Part shown: positions 1 through 5,574 of the stretch, in pieces | How positions within the stretch are numbered: the first letter of the stretch is position 1 | How the letters are laid out: every line of letters begins with the position of its first letter | Source: Phormidesmis priestleyi | GTDB taxonomy: Bacteria; Cyanobacteriota; Cyanobacteriia; Phormidesmidales; Phormidesmidaceae | Assembly: GCA_003242115.1 (NCBI GenBank) | Contig: QBMP01000245.1 | Coordinates: forward strand, 1 to 6,768 | Length of the DNA stretch: 6,768 nt | Reading direction: 5' to 3' | The notes under the pieces: model-generated | What the model was told of the DNA's origin: nothing | Database searches by the model: none | The model's input: the letters and a program-made list of their open reading frames with translations, nothing else | Translations under genes and position numbers: made by a program

Positions 1-486
1 GGCTGCGTAGCCACGGTTCCTAGCCGCATTTTTGTCCCTGGAAATTTGGCAGCGGTGGGCAGTCGAACGGCAGTCGCTCAGCTTTCGGGCTATCCATTGG
101 CCACACCCGCAGATATTGTGATTAGCTACGGCTGGCAGCCTCATACTGATCGCGATGAATTGGTTTTTAATAGCGGGATTGCCTTTGCCGTCCCGACCCC
201 GAATACAGCGGTTGCAGTCGCGAGTGGCACGGTTGCCTTCGTAGGCGGGAGAGCAGGCTACGGGCTGATGGTAGTGATCAACCACGCCCAAGGGTTACAA
301 ACTCGATATGCTAACTTAAGTGATATTGCGGTGGCCGTAGGGCAAACTGTCAACACAGCGATGCCAATTGGCAGTGTCGGGAAAGACGCACCGAGCTATC
401 TGTATTTTGAAGTGCGCACTAACTCGGCTTCTGGCTGGGTTGCGGAAGATCCGGGGAAATATATGCCTACTTTAGAATTGCGCTAA
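1..486 (+). CDS. LytM/M23-family peptidase-like domain protein, 5'-truncated, probably non-catalytic
   Basis: The frame is open from the first base, so the visible 161 residues are the C-terminal part of a longer protein cut by the window edge; the TTG at 46 is unlikely to be the real start. The pattern SYGW, then GIAFAVP, a Val/Ala-rich strand with ASGTVAFVG, GYGLMVVINHAQGLQTRYANLS, VGQTVNTAMPIGSVG and YLYFEVR follows the LytM (M23) beta-fold used on peptidoglycan. In active M23 enzymes the zinc ligands lie in HxG(I/V)D and HxH. Here these read NSGIA (N57, A61) and YLY (Y133-Y135), and the usual YAHL reads YANL. Metal binding is therefore probably lost, as in EnvC/NlpD-type proteins that activate amidases rather than cut the wall themselves. 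Any signal peptide or LysM/coiled-coil part would lie off-window. The fold is fairly sure; the regulatory role is inference. Confidence 0.8.
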   Translation, partial: GCVATVPSRIFVPGNLAAVGSRTAVAQLSGYPLATPADIVISYGWQPHTDRDELVFNSGIAFAVPTPNTAVAVASGTVAFVGGRAGYGLMVVINHAQGLQTRYANLSDIAVAVGQTVNTAMPIGSVGKDAPSYLYFEVRTNSASGWVAEDPGKYMPTLELR

Positions 487-664
487 TGAAGGCCAATGAA
501 GTAGGCTTTTGTCAAAAATGGAAATCAACGAAAAACGGGGTTTCTATCCTGGTAAATTGCAGAAGTTTGCAGAAAAACTAGCTTAATGCTGGCCAATCGT
601 CTAATATGCCTCTACAATTCCGTTATCTTTTTAGACGAAAGGCTCTCTAAAGGAATCCTTTTAT
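487..664. other. Intergenic region with a spaced inverted repeat
   Basis: This 178-base gap separates the LytM-like gene from the basic membrane-protein gene. It holds a direct repeat TTGCAGAA (557-564 and 567-574, period 10) and an 8-bp inverted repeat TCGTCTAA (597-604) / TTAGACGA (631-638) with a 26-base loop. TACAAT at 613-618 could serve as a -10 box, but no convincing -35 sits upstream of it. No clear GC-rich hairpin with a T-run follows the LytM-like stop codon, so I call neither a promoter nor a terminator. Confidence 0.4.
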
Positions 665-1873
665 ATGACTAGGCCGTCAAAGAGATTGAACAATATGAAG
701 CTTTCCCTAAAAACCTTGCGGGCGATGAATCTAAAAAAGCTGCCGCTGCAAAAGCTTAAACTACAGTTTTTAAAGCTTCAAAATGCTCAATCTTCAAGCA
801 AGCGCGATCGCCCTCTAGTCAATTCAAGCAGCGCGGCAAAGCAACCGCTGACCCTTTCTAAGGGCCTGCCTAATCGCCTGAGTCAAGTTTTTAGTCAAGA
901 GTCTAAAAGCTCTCGAATTGCGCTGAATTTGGTTTTAGTTAGGCCGTGGGTTTTGGTGGCTGGGTTTTGGCTGGTATCGGTGGCGAGCGCCGGAATGGCT
1001 TTCGATGGATTGATTAGCCCCAAAAAGCTGACGATGGCGCTGCCTGAACCGGCGTTGGACACAGCGGCCAACACGCCAGCTAGGAGCTTTCTCAATGTGG
1101 AGCTAGGCGATGCTGACATTGGCTCCACTCAAGTAGACCCACCAACAGCAGAAGCAGTTGCAGCGCCAAAAACTACGGCGACTTCAACTCAGTCTGATTT
1201 TCCGGTTTGGCCATTGGGCTTGCTAGTCGGCACCTGCGCGACGGGCTGCTTAGTAATGTCACGGCGACGGGCGATGGCGCGACTAGCGGCTGTGCGATCG
1301 CGTCAGGCCACCCGCAGAGATGCCAATGGCCAAGTTCGTAAGCCTCATTTTGCTTCTCAGCTCTCTTCAAAAACGCCTGCTGCTAGGCTGGCCGCAACCA
1401 AAATTGCGGGCGCTAAGGCTACGGGCGCTCAATCACCCGGACTGAAGATGGCGAGCGTCAAAGCACCGATGAAGACAGCCGCTAAAGTCTCAGCCTCCGT
1501 AAAGTCATCTGCTTCAAAGCCATCTGGCGGACGCAGCGGGTTCAGCTCAATGGTCAAGAATCGGCGTCAGCGTCATAGACGTCCTGCTGTGTCGGTACCT
1601 GCGATCGCTGGAACTCAGGTACTAGTATCGCGCTCCGCTGCTCAAAAAGCGACTGCTCAAAGAATGACCCCTCAAAAAGCGACGGCCAAAAAAACGAGTG
1701 CTTCTAGTGCCACTCAGTTTAGCCCTCGCCCCATTAAGCGTGCCCCTTCTCAAATCGCGAGTCGGCCATCGGTGGTGAGCGTAGTGCCTGCAAGTGAATC
1801 TCACGTCCTCGATTGGACGAATGGCAGCTTGGCCCATCAGCTAGACGTGCGCCCCCAGCGTTCAGCCATGTAA
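665..1873 (+). CDS. Hypothetical basic membrane protein with two predicted TM segments and a histone H1-like tail
   Basis: I do not recognise this 402-residue protein. The ATG at 665 has AAGGA (650-654) ten bases upstream; an in-frame ATG at residue 11 is an alternative. Residues 10-40 are Leu/Lys-rich and amphipathic. Residues about 94-114 (PWVLVAGFWLVSVASAGMAF) form a strong membrane span. Residues 115-178 are Pro/Ala/Thr-rich with some acidic residues. Residues about 179-198 form a second, weaker span containing two Cys. The long C-terminus (199-402) is Lys/Arg/Ala/Ser-rich low complexity with tracts such as MKTAAKVSASVKSSASK and a Q-K-A-T repeat; the DNA CTCAAAAAGCGAC occurs twice around 1641-1683. 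By the positive-inside rule both ends should be cytoplasmic with a short periplasmic loop. The basic tail could bind a polyanion, which is inference from composition only. Three HIP1 sites lie inside the gene. Confidence 0.7.
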   Translation: MTRPSKRLNNMKLSLKTLRAMNLKKLPLQKLKLQFLKLQNAQSSSKRDRPLVNSSSAAKQPLTLSKGLPNRLSQVFSQESKSSRIALNLVLVRPWVLVAGFWLVSVASAGMAFDGLISPKKLTMALPEPALDTAANTPARSFLNVELGDADIGSTQVDPPTAEAVAAPKTTATSTQSDFPVWPLGLLVGTCATGCLVMSRRRAMARLAAVRSRQATRRDANGQVRKPHFASQLSSKTPAARLAATKIAGAKATGAQSPGLKMASVKAPMKTAAKVSASVKSSASKPSGGRSGFSSMVKNRRQRHRRPAVSVPAIAGTQVLVSRSAAQKATAQRMTPQKATAKKTSASSATQFSPRPIKRAPSQIASRPSVVSVVPASESHVLDWTNGSLAHQLDVRPQRSAM

Positions 1874-1920
1874 CGGATAGGCTGCGGTGACGCTACCTTT
1901 ACCTTTGAGAGGTTCTAGCC

Positions 1921-2058
1921 ATGAATAAGGTTTCGTGCTAGTCACAGAAAGCTGCTGACAACGCTGTCCGTTCGATCAAGCAATAAGGTGCCAATGCGAT
2001 TGTAATCGCCGCTGACGTGGTTAAAGAGCCTGACGTCATCCGTCTCTTTAACCAAACA
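1921..2058 (+). pseudogene. Short-chain dehydrogenase/reductase N-terminal remnant
   Basis: From ATG 1921 (AGAGG upstream) the frame reads MNKV, then a frameshift gives VLVT, the first strand of an SDR Rossmann fold. The glycine-rich cofactor loop (TGxxxGIG) and first helix are missing. The original frame then resumes with QKAADNAVRSIKQ, a TAA stop (1984-1986), and GANAIVIAADVVKEPDVIRLFNQT, which matches the SDR stretch where an Asp-Val pair contacts the adenine ring. There is also an in-frame TAG at 1939-1941. Similarity stops near 2058, just before a transposase remnant on the other strand, and no catalytic YxxxK part survives. It is a dead fragment with a frameshift, two stops, an internal deletion and a lost C-terminus. 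The family call comes from the motif pattern only. Confidence 0.55.
2018..2054. repeat. 11-bp perfect inverted repeat inside the SDR remnant
   Basis: TGGTTAAAGAG (2018-2028) and CTCTTTAACCA (2044-2054) are exact reverse complements around a 15-base loop that itself contains the palindrome TGACGTCA (2031-2038). It lies in the surviving VVKEPDVIRLFNQ codons and ends within about 20 bases of the transposase remnant stop. It may be chance codon symmetry, an insertion-target structure or a template-switch scar. Confidence 0.7.
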
Positions 2059-2073
2059 ATATTTCGGCCAGAA

Positions 2074-2302
2074 TTAGAAGGCTATAAGGCCATAGTCCAC
2101 AGAGACTCTGATAGTTGGGATGGGTTTTAATCAAAGTCTCGTCTAAATCTAAGTTATGAATAAAGCGCTCAAGCAGGTACTGGTTGAGTTTTCGACGTTT
2201 GTAGGAAGCTGTAGAAAAGAAAAAAAGGCTCTTAATATCGCGCTGCTGAAACTGCTCTCATTTGGCAATATTTAGGGCCATCAGCGAGGCGTTGAAATGC
2301 TT
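2074..2302 (-). pseudogene. Transposase C-terminal remnant (DDE-type IS)
   Basis: Read on the minus strand, the sequence gives HFNASLMALNIAK, a TGA stop (2260-2258), then EQFQQRDIKSLFFFSTASYK, RRKLNQYLLERFIHNLDLD and ETLIKTHPNYQSLC. One extra base at 2098 then shifts the frame to DYGLIAF and a TAA stop (2076-2074). The FN-x-S-L-x-x-x-N-x-A-K opening, the S-x-A-S-YK...LN-x-x-LL-x-x-F block and the ...PTLIK-x-HPNY...YG-x-IA ending resemble the C-terminus of IS transposases common in cyanobacteria, as I remember them. The DDE core is absent. With one stop and one frameshift it is inactive. Its end abuts the SDR fragment on one side and the Fic-like fragment on the other, and I could not identify terminal inverted repeats. 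The IS family cannot be assigned. Confidence 0.55.
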
Positions 2303-2626
2303 CAATTTCTAGATAACTTGGAGAAAGTATTGCATAGTACACAACCTATGCCAGCGTTAATCAAATTGGGATTGGCTCATGCCCGGTTTGAAACAATTCA
2401 CCCGTGTAAGCTAGCTTCTATCGTTCCGAAAGATCGAGACGCTATTCGGCTTTACTGGCTTAGACGCGATCGCTGGCAAACGCACTTTCAGTGCAAAGAT
2501 GCCGAGATTGTTCCTTTAACAGCGATCGCTCGTACTACCACTTGGTTACTTCAGATTAATCGAGGCGATCGCCTGCAAGAACGCCCACTGTGGATCAAGT
2601 CAGACCTGATTCGTTTCTCGAATTGA
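2297..2626 (+). pseudogene. Chimeric open frame: Fic-family fragment joined to an HNH-protein-like C-terminal tail
   Basis: This 109-codon frame is open but appears to be made of two unrelated pieces. Residues 1-36 (DNLEKVLHSTQPMPALIKLGLAHARFETIHP) match the helix leading into the Fic motif HPFx(D/E)GNGRxGR of Fic AMP-transferases. The motif breaks after the His-Pro pair (CKLASIV), so the ATP-handling part is missing. From about residue 51 (RLYWLRRDRWQTHF, then AEIVPLTAIARTTTWLLQINR) it resembles the C-terminal tail of a cyanobacterial HNH-endonuclease-like family, with the pattern RxxWxxHFxW...IxGLTxxGRAT. The HNH core is absent. The ATG overlaps the antisense transposase remnant, and there is no clear ribosome site. 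Three HIP1 sites (2466, 2522, 2565) lie in the second part. It could be a translated small ORF, but I read it as debris. The Fic piece is surer than the HNH piece. Confidence 0.5.
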
Positions 2627-2718
2627 TAAAGAATTCTAACCCGTTCTAGCATTCATCGAATAAGAGAAGCCAAGAAAGATAGATAGAGGGAAAAAGAGTA
2701 AGAGAGAATAGGGAAAGC
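2627..2718. other. Convergent intergenic gap with a polypurine tract
   Basis: This 92-base gap lies between the end of the chimeric + strand frame and the stop of the - strand caspase gene. It begins with the palindrome AGAATTCT (2630-2637). From about 2659 to 2718 the + strand is almost entirely purine, so the 3' end of the caspase transcript would be almost all pyrimidine. I see no GC-rich hairpin typical of an intrinsic terminator. Confidence 0.5.
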
Positions 2719-4749
2719 CTAAGTCCTGGGGGCGATCGCAATCACGCGAAAACCGATGCCGTAGTTGCGGACAACACACGTACTCCAGTTGCGATTGGCT
2801 GCGCGGCAACTCGTTGGTTGGTTGTCCCAAGAACCGCCCCGCAGCACTTTTCTCTCATCAGAAGATTTCCATCCACTCCCATTAGTCGGTGCTCTTTTAT
2901 AAGAATCATGCCACCCATCAAGGCACCATTCCCACACATTTCCATGCACGTCGTACAGTCCGAAGCTATTAGGTTTGAAGCTGCCCACATCCGTTGTCTG
3001 TTTACGATAATTGCCCTTTGCTGCTTTTCCGTAAGTAGATTTACCGTCGTAATTAGCTAAATCGGTCGTCATCGTTGGCCCAAAATAAAACGGTGTCGTT
3101 GTTCCGGCTCGACAAGCATATTCCCATTGCGCTTCGCTAGGCAAACGGTATGCCCACTGCGATTTTTTCGACAATCGCTGACAAAACTCCATCGCCTCGT
3201 CCCAAGAAACCTGCTCAACGGGCCGCTGCGCTCCCTCAAAGTGAGCTGGATCTCCCACTAAATCACGCTCTACTTTGCTCAGAGCCGCTACCGCCTGCCA
3301 CTGCGCCTGCGTCACCGCATGCCGCCCCATCCAAAACTCAGGAACCGTCACCTTATGCTGCGGATACTCATCTTTACTCGCACCTGCTTCCCCCTTTGCC
3401 GCCCCTATCCAAAACTCAGTCGTCAGCAGGTACTTATCATCGCTCGCACCATCTTCCCCCTTCGCCGCCCCCATCAAAAACTTACCGCCTGGAATTCGCA
3501 CCATCCCCAGCGTGATGCCATTGCCCAAGTCTTCGGTAAAGACATTCGCCGTGCCAGGAATCGTTTCAATTACCTTGCCCTCCTCATTTACCCGCACCGT
3601 CTCAAAGCTAAAGGTTAGATACTGCTGTACAGATGCAGCAGAGCTAGTTGCAAGTGTTGGGGCCGTTACGGATTCCAAGACTAAAGCTCGGCCCACCAAA
3701 TCCTGTTGGATCGGGCGCACATCGCTATCTTTTAGCCCCAGTTCCTTTTGATAGTCCTTTAGGTCGATAAGGTGATAGCGATCTAGCGCTGCGCCGCCTT
3801 GCAGGCAGTCTGCTAGCACCTCACGATACTCATTTAGCTTGTGCTGATAGTCACGAAAAGGCTTGAGCACTTCGGCTTCAATCGCCGCTGCTGCTTCGTC
3901 CGATAGCCTACAGTCTCTTTGCAATGATTGCAGCAGCCGTCGCCCAATGATGTTAATGCTACCGTTACGCGATCGCTTCTCCACTTCCTTGCGATAGCGC
4001 AATTCTGGCCGATCTTGCGGAGCCTTCGTCAGGCGAATGTCGTGGCCCTGCCCCTGTAGCATAATCATATCTGGAACCATCGCTGGCGCAGTTTCTCGCA
4101 CCTTGCGACTGGCAAACTTATGCAGTTCATCCACCGTAATGAACCCATCGCCATCTAAATCAGCCGTGCCCTTTTCAATGCCTTCTACCAAGTAGCGCGT
4201 ATACACCGATAGCTCTGATGTTTTATCTTCAAAGGCATAGTCTACGGCGCTAGTAGAGGTCATCACGACTCTGCCCTCTGCCGCTAGCTGCGCTTCTAAC
4301 TCAATTTCGCCATCATCTCTAGCGATTAGCTCACCAAAGGCACCGCTAAAGCAGCAGTCCAAAATCACTATCTGCTGCCTCGGACGGCTGTCGCGCAAGA
4401 ATCCCTGTAGCTCTCTCGCCGCCAAAGCCGTTGATCGCATTAATTTATTGTCAATCTTGCGCGTATTGCCAGAGGCAAAGTATAGATCACGGCGATCATC
4501 CTTTACCCCGTGTCCCGAAAAAAACAGCACCACCAGATCTTCCGACTGCCGCGCCGCTAGCCACACCTCAATAGTGGTGGCCATTTGATCGCGCGTTGGA
4601 TTGGGAAGCACCTGCACCTCGTCAAAGTTGCCCAGGCTAGGATCGTCTAACACTCGCTGAATCGCCAATATATCTTGAGTGGCCGCAGGCAGCGCGGGTA
4701 AGCCCTCTGCATATTCCGAAATGCCAATCAATAGGGCAAACTTTCCCAT
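2719..4749 (-). CDS. Caspase-like (peptidase C14) protease with EF-hand and C-terminal FGE/sulfatase-modifying-factor-like domain
   Basis: This 676-residue protein starts with the usual opening of cyanobacterial caspase homologues (MGKFALLIGISEY). Catalytic His80 lies in FFSGHG and Cys133 in LDCCFSG, so the protease looks intact. Residues 197-208 (DLDGDGFITVDE) form a complete canonical EF-hand loop, suggesting calcium control. Residues about 245-360 are helical, with two related hairpins (LSDEAAAAIEAEVL and LKDSDVRPIQQDLV). Residues 403-673 are FGE-like, with VRIPGGKFLMG, EFWMGRHAVTQAQW, YRLPSEAQWEYACRAGT, GLYDVHGNVWEW and VLRGGSW...IGFRV. I do not see the paired active-site cysteines of true FGE by hand alignment (single C648), so this part probably binds a ligand rather than oxidising cysteine. 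A 22-residue duplication sits at 426-462. There is no signal peptide, so it is cytoplasmic. An EACC1-like gene lies 144 bases upstream on the same strand, a likely operon. A self-cleaving or cell-death role is inference from the family. Confidence 0.92.
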   Translation of the reverse strand: MGKFALLIGISEYAEGLPALPAATQDILAIQRVLDDPSLGNFDEVQVLPNPTRDQMATTIEVWLAARQSEDLVVLFFSGHGVKDDRRDLYFASGNTRKIDNKLMRSTALAARELQGFLRDSRPRQQIVILDCCFSGAFGELIARDDGEIELEAQLAAEGRVVMTSTSAVDYAFEDKTSELSVYTRYLVEGIEKGTADLDGDGFITVDELHKFASRKVRETAPAMVPDMIMLQGQGHDIRLTKAPQDRPELRYRKEVEKRSRNGSINIIGRRLLQSLQRDCRLSDEAAAAIEAEVLKPFRDYQHKLNEYREVLADCLQGGAALDRYHLIDLKDYQKELGLKDSDVRPIQQDLVGRALVLESVTAPTLATSSAASVQQYLTFSFETVRVNEEGKVIETIPGTANVFTEDLGNGITLGMVRIPGGKFLMGAAKGEDGASDDKYLLTTEFWIGAAKGEAGASKDEYPQHKVTVPEFWMGRHAVTQAQWQAVAALSKVERDLVGDPAHFEGAQRPVEQVSWDEAMEFCQRLSKKSQWAYRLPSEAQWEYACRAGTTTPFYFGPTMTTDLANYDGKSTYGKAAKGNYRKQTTDVGSFKPNSFGLYDVHGNVWEWCLDGWHDSYKRAPTNGSGWKSSDERKVLRGGSWDNQPTSCRAANRNWSTCVVRNYGIGFRVIAIAPRT
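2746..2829 (-). other. Candidate DGR-like variable region at the end of the FGE-like domain
   Basis: Residues 641-668 lie between the fixed motifs RGGSW and IGFRV. This is the position and layout of variable regions diversified by diversity-generating retroelements in FGE/C-type-lectin-fold targets. Many codons here are AAY or could come from AAY by changes at the first two bases only: GAC, AAC, AAT, AGT, TGT, GTT, GTC, AAC, TAC, GGC. No template repeat or reverse transcriptase is present in the window, so it may be an ordinary or no longer diversified domain. Confidence 0.35.
3365..3483 (-). repeat. 66-bp imperfect tandem duplication inside the FGE-like domain
   Basis: Copy one starts at 3365 and copy two at 3431; over the first 53 positions 43 are identical. 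They encode GAAKGEAGASKDEY and GAAKGEDGASDDKY. A shorter third match (3321-3339, EFWMG) follows the same GAGTTTTGGAT block. The period of 22 codons keeps the frame. Family members normally have a single segment between KFLMG and EYPQHKVTVPEFWMG, so this inserts extra residues near the start of the domain. Confidence 0.75.
4126..4161 (-). other. EF-hand calcium-binding loop within the caspase-like protein
   Basis: These twelve codons give D-L-D-G-D-G-F-I-T-V-D-E. Asp occupies positions 1, 3 and 5, Gly position 6, Ile position 8 and Glu position 12, which is the canonical EF-hand consensus. It follows the caspase core directly, so calcium could gate the protease. Only one loop is present, so pairing would have to be between molecules or with a degenerate partner. 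Confidence 0.8.
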
Positions 4750-4893
4750 GAAACCGCAGCAACGCTAAAACTAAGGAACTCTACCCTAGAGAATACAAGC
4801 AAACTCAATCCATTGCAGGATTGCTGACCATTTTTCATCCATTGCAGCTAGTCTTTGCATCAGCTTAATCAGTCTGGCTTAATTCAGGCTGGC
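4750..4893 (-). promoter_or_regulatory. Repeat-containing leader between the EACC1-like and caspase genes
   Basis: The 144-base spacer upstream of the caspase gene carries an 11-bp direct repeat (on the + strand ATCCATTGCAG at 4808-4818 and 4837-4847, 29-base period). No strong Shine-Dalgarno precedes the ATG at 4749. The duplicated 11-mer could be a regulator site controlling the protease separately from the upstream gene, but no -10/-35 pair is convincing. Function is inferred from position. Confidence 0.3.
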
Positions 4894-4913
4894 TCACTCA
4901 GTCTGGCGGCTCC
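4869..4913. repeat. Three 15-bp tandem repeats across the EACC1-like stop codon
   Basis: On the + strand TCAGTCTGGC, TCAGGCTGGC and TCAGTCTGGC start at 4869, 4884 and 4899, exactly 15 bases apart. The last two units cover the final codons and TGA stop (4896-4894) of the EACC1-like gene. Slippage here would lengthen or shorten the C-terminus in frame (five codons per unit) or move the stop. Confidence 0.65.
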
Positions 4914-5325
4914 TCACCTGCATCCGGATTGCCTCTAGCCGATCCAAATGCTCTATGCCCTTAAGCGCCAACTCCAGATCAGCCAAGTTGCGATACTCTA
5001 TCGTGCGCTCCAACCCATTCGCTTTGTACACCAGCGTCAGCGTTTTACCATAAAACTGATTACCCAAAAAATCCACCGTTTTCTTCAGATTGCCTCGGCT
5101 GATTTTGGCCTTGACGATGCCGCCAACAAAAGGCAATAGCCCAGCTTTCGCCCCTTCTGGCCAATTTTCGGGCAGATCTTCTGCTCTAGCTAGCTCCGCA
5201 GAGTCGGCTAGCCTACCGGCGCGTAGCTCATCGGCCAGGGAAAGCGATCGCGCCTCCAACTCACTAGGCGCAAGCTCCAACCCTGCCGTCGTTAAGTCAA
5301 TCACTACATCCAACAAGTCCGCCAT
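4894..5325 (-). CDS. EACC1-like effector-associated protein
   Basis: From the ATG at 5325 the protein has 143 residues (MADLLDVVIDL...). The pattern of an N-terminal strand, then LADELRAGRLADSAELARAED, PENWPEGAKAG, a Gly/Val hydrophobic stretch (LLPFVGGIVKAKI), LTLVYKANGLERTIEYRN and a final helix resembles the effector-associated constant component 1 (EACC1) family. That family was described from gene neighbourhoods of bacterial conflict systems, next to caspase- or trypsin-like effectors. The neighbouring caspase gene 144 bases downstream supports this. EACC1 has no assigned enzymatic activity and is thought to be a shared adaptor. I chose the start at 5325 because it has GAGAAAGG just upstream, although close, and begins directly with the family's first strand. 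The frame is open further up to an ATG at 5382 and a TTG at 5415, so a longer form is possible. The call rests on pattern memory. Confidence 0.65.
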   Translation of the reverse strand: MADLLDVVIDLTTAGLELAPSELEARSLSLADELRAGRLADSAELARAEDLPENWPEGAKAGLLPFVGGIVKAKISRGNLKKTVDFLGNQFYGKTLTLVYKANGLERTIEYRNLADLELALKGIEHLDRLEAIRMQVRSRQTE

Positions 5326-5427
5326 CGCCTTTCTCGTAACCTGTACCCCTACAGCATAAAGAAAAACACCACTTCTCACCATCTGTGGCTGAAAGGATAA
5401 AAAATCACGGGGCAAGATATGGGCTAC

Positions 5428-5574
5428 TTATTGCATGATTGCGATCGCTAGCTTCAACTTTAACGATTCACTATAGTCTTCTTCAAACATCAAAGACTCA
5501 ATGAGTTCGCCTAAAAGATCTTTTGAAATGCGCCCTTCAGCTAGCCACACAGCCGGGTTTCCATTTCTAATCAT
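5428..5574 (-). CDS. Small 48-residue hypothetical ORF, possibly the continuation of a Doc-like toxin
   Basis: The ATG at 5574 opens a 48-codon frame: MIRNGNPAVWLAEGRISKD, then LLGELIESLMFEEDY and SESLKLKLAIAIMQ, ending TAA at 5428. AGAAG lies about six bases upstream. Its start overlaps the end of the Doc-like fragment upstream in another frame. Its ES...DY...LKLKLAIAI part could correspond to the middle of a Doc toxin, so it may be the shifted second half of the same dead gene and would lack the Doc catalytic HxFx(D/N)xNKR motif. Alternatively it is a real small acidic helical protein. I do not recognise it with certainty. Confidence 0.4.
   Translation of the reverse strand: MIRNGNPAVWLAEGRISKDLLGELIESLMFEEDYSESLKLKLAIAIMQ

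Noticed and set aside
895..1837. Three - strand frames of 65-77 codons opposite the basic membrane protein
   Set aside because: They are antisense to a longer frame with a good ribosome site and membrane spans, and have no motif of their own.
2019..2053. Inverted repeat as an intrinsic terminator
   Set aside because: It is AT-rich with a 15-base loop, has no T-run behind it, and lies within recognisable SDR codons.
2056..2130. Continuation of the SDR frame as IFRPELEGYKAIVHRDSDSWDGF
   Set aside because: It looked like a TOPRIM-type motif at first, but it is the antisense reading of the transposase C-terminus (DYGLIAF end), which explains it better.
2636..2830. 64-codon - strand frame across the caspase gene end
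   Set aside because: It overlaps the certain FGE-like C-terminus in another frame and runs into the polypyrimidine tract; it is a shadow frame.
3150..3751. Several + strand frames of 99-158 codons opposite the caspase gene
   Set aside because: Pro/Ser-rich antisense readings of the repeat and GC-rich coding part, with no recognisable motif; shadows of the caspase gene.
5090..5359. 89-codon + strand frame opposite the EACC1-like gene
   Set aside because: Low-complexity Ser/Ala reading, antisense to a frame with a family-like pattern.
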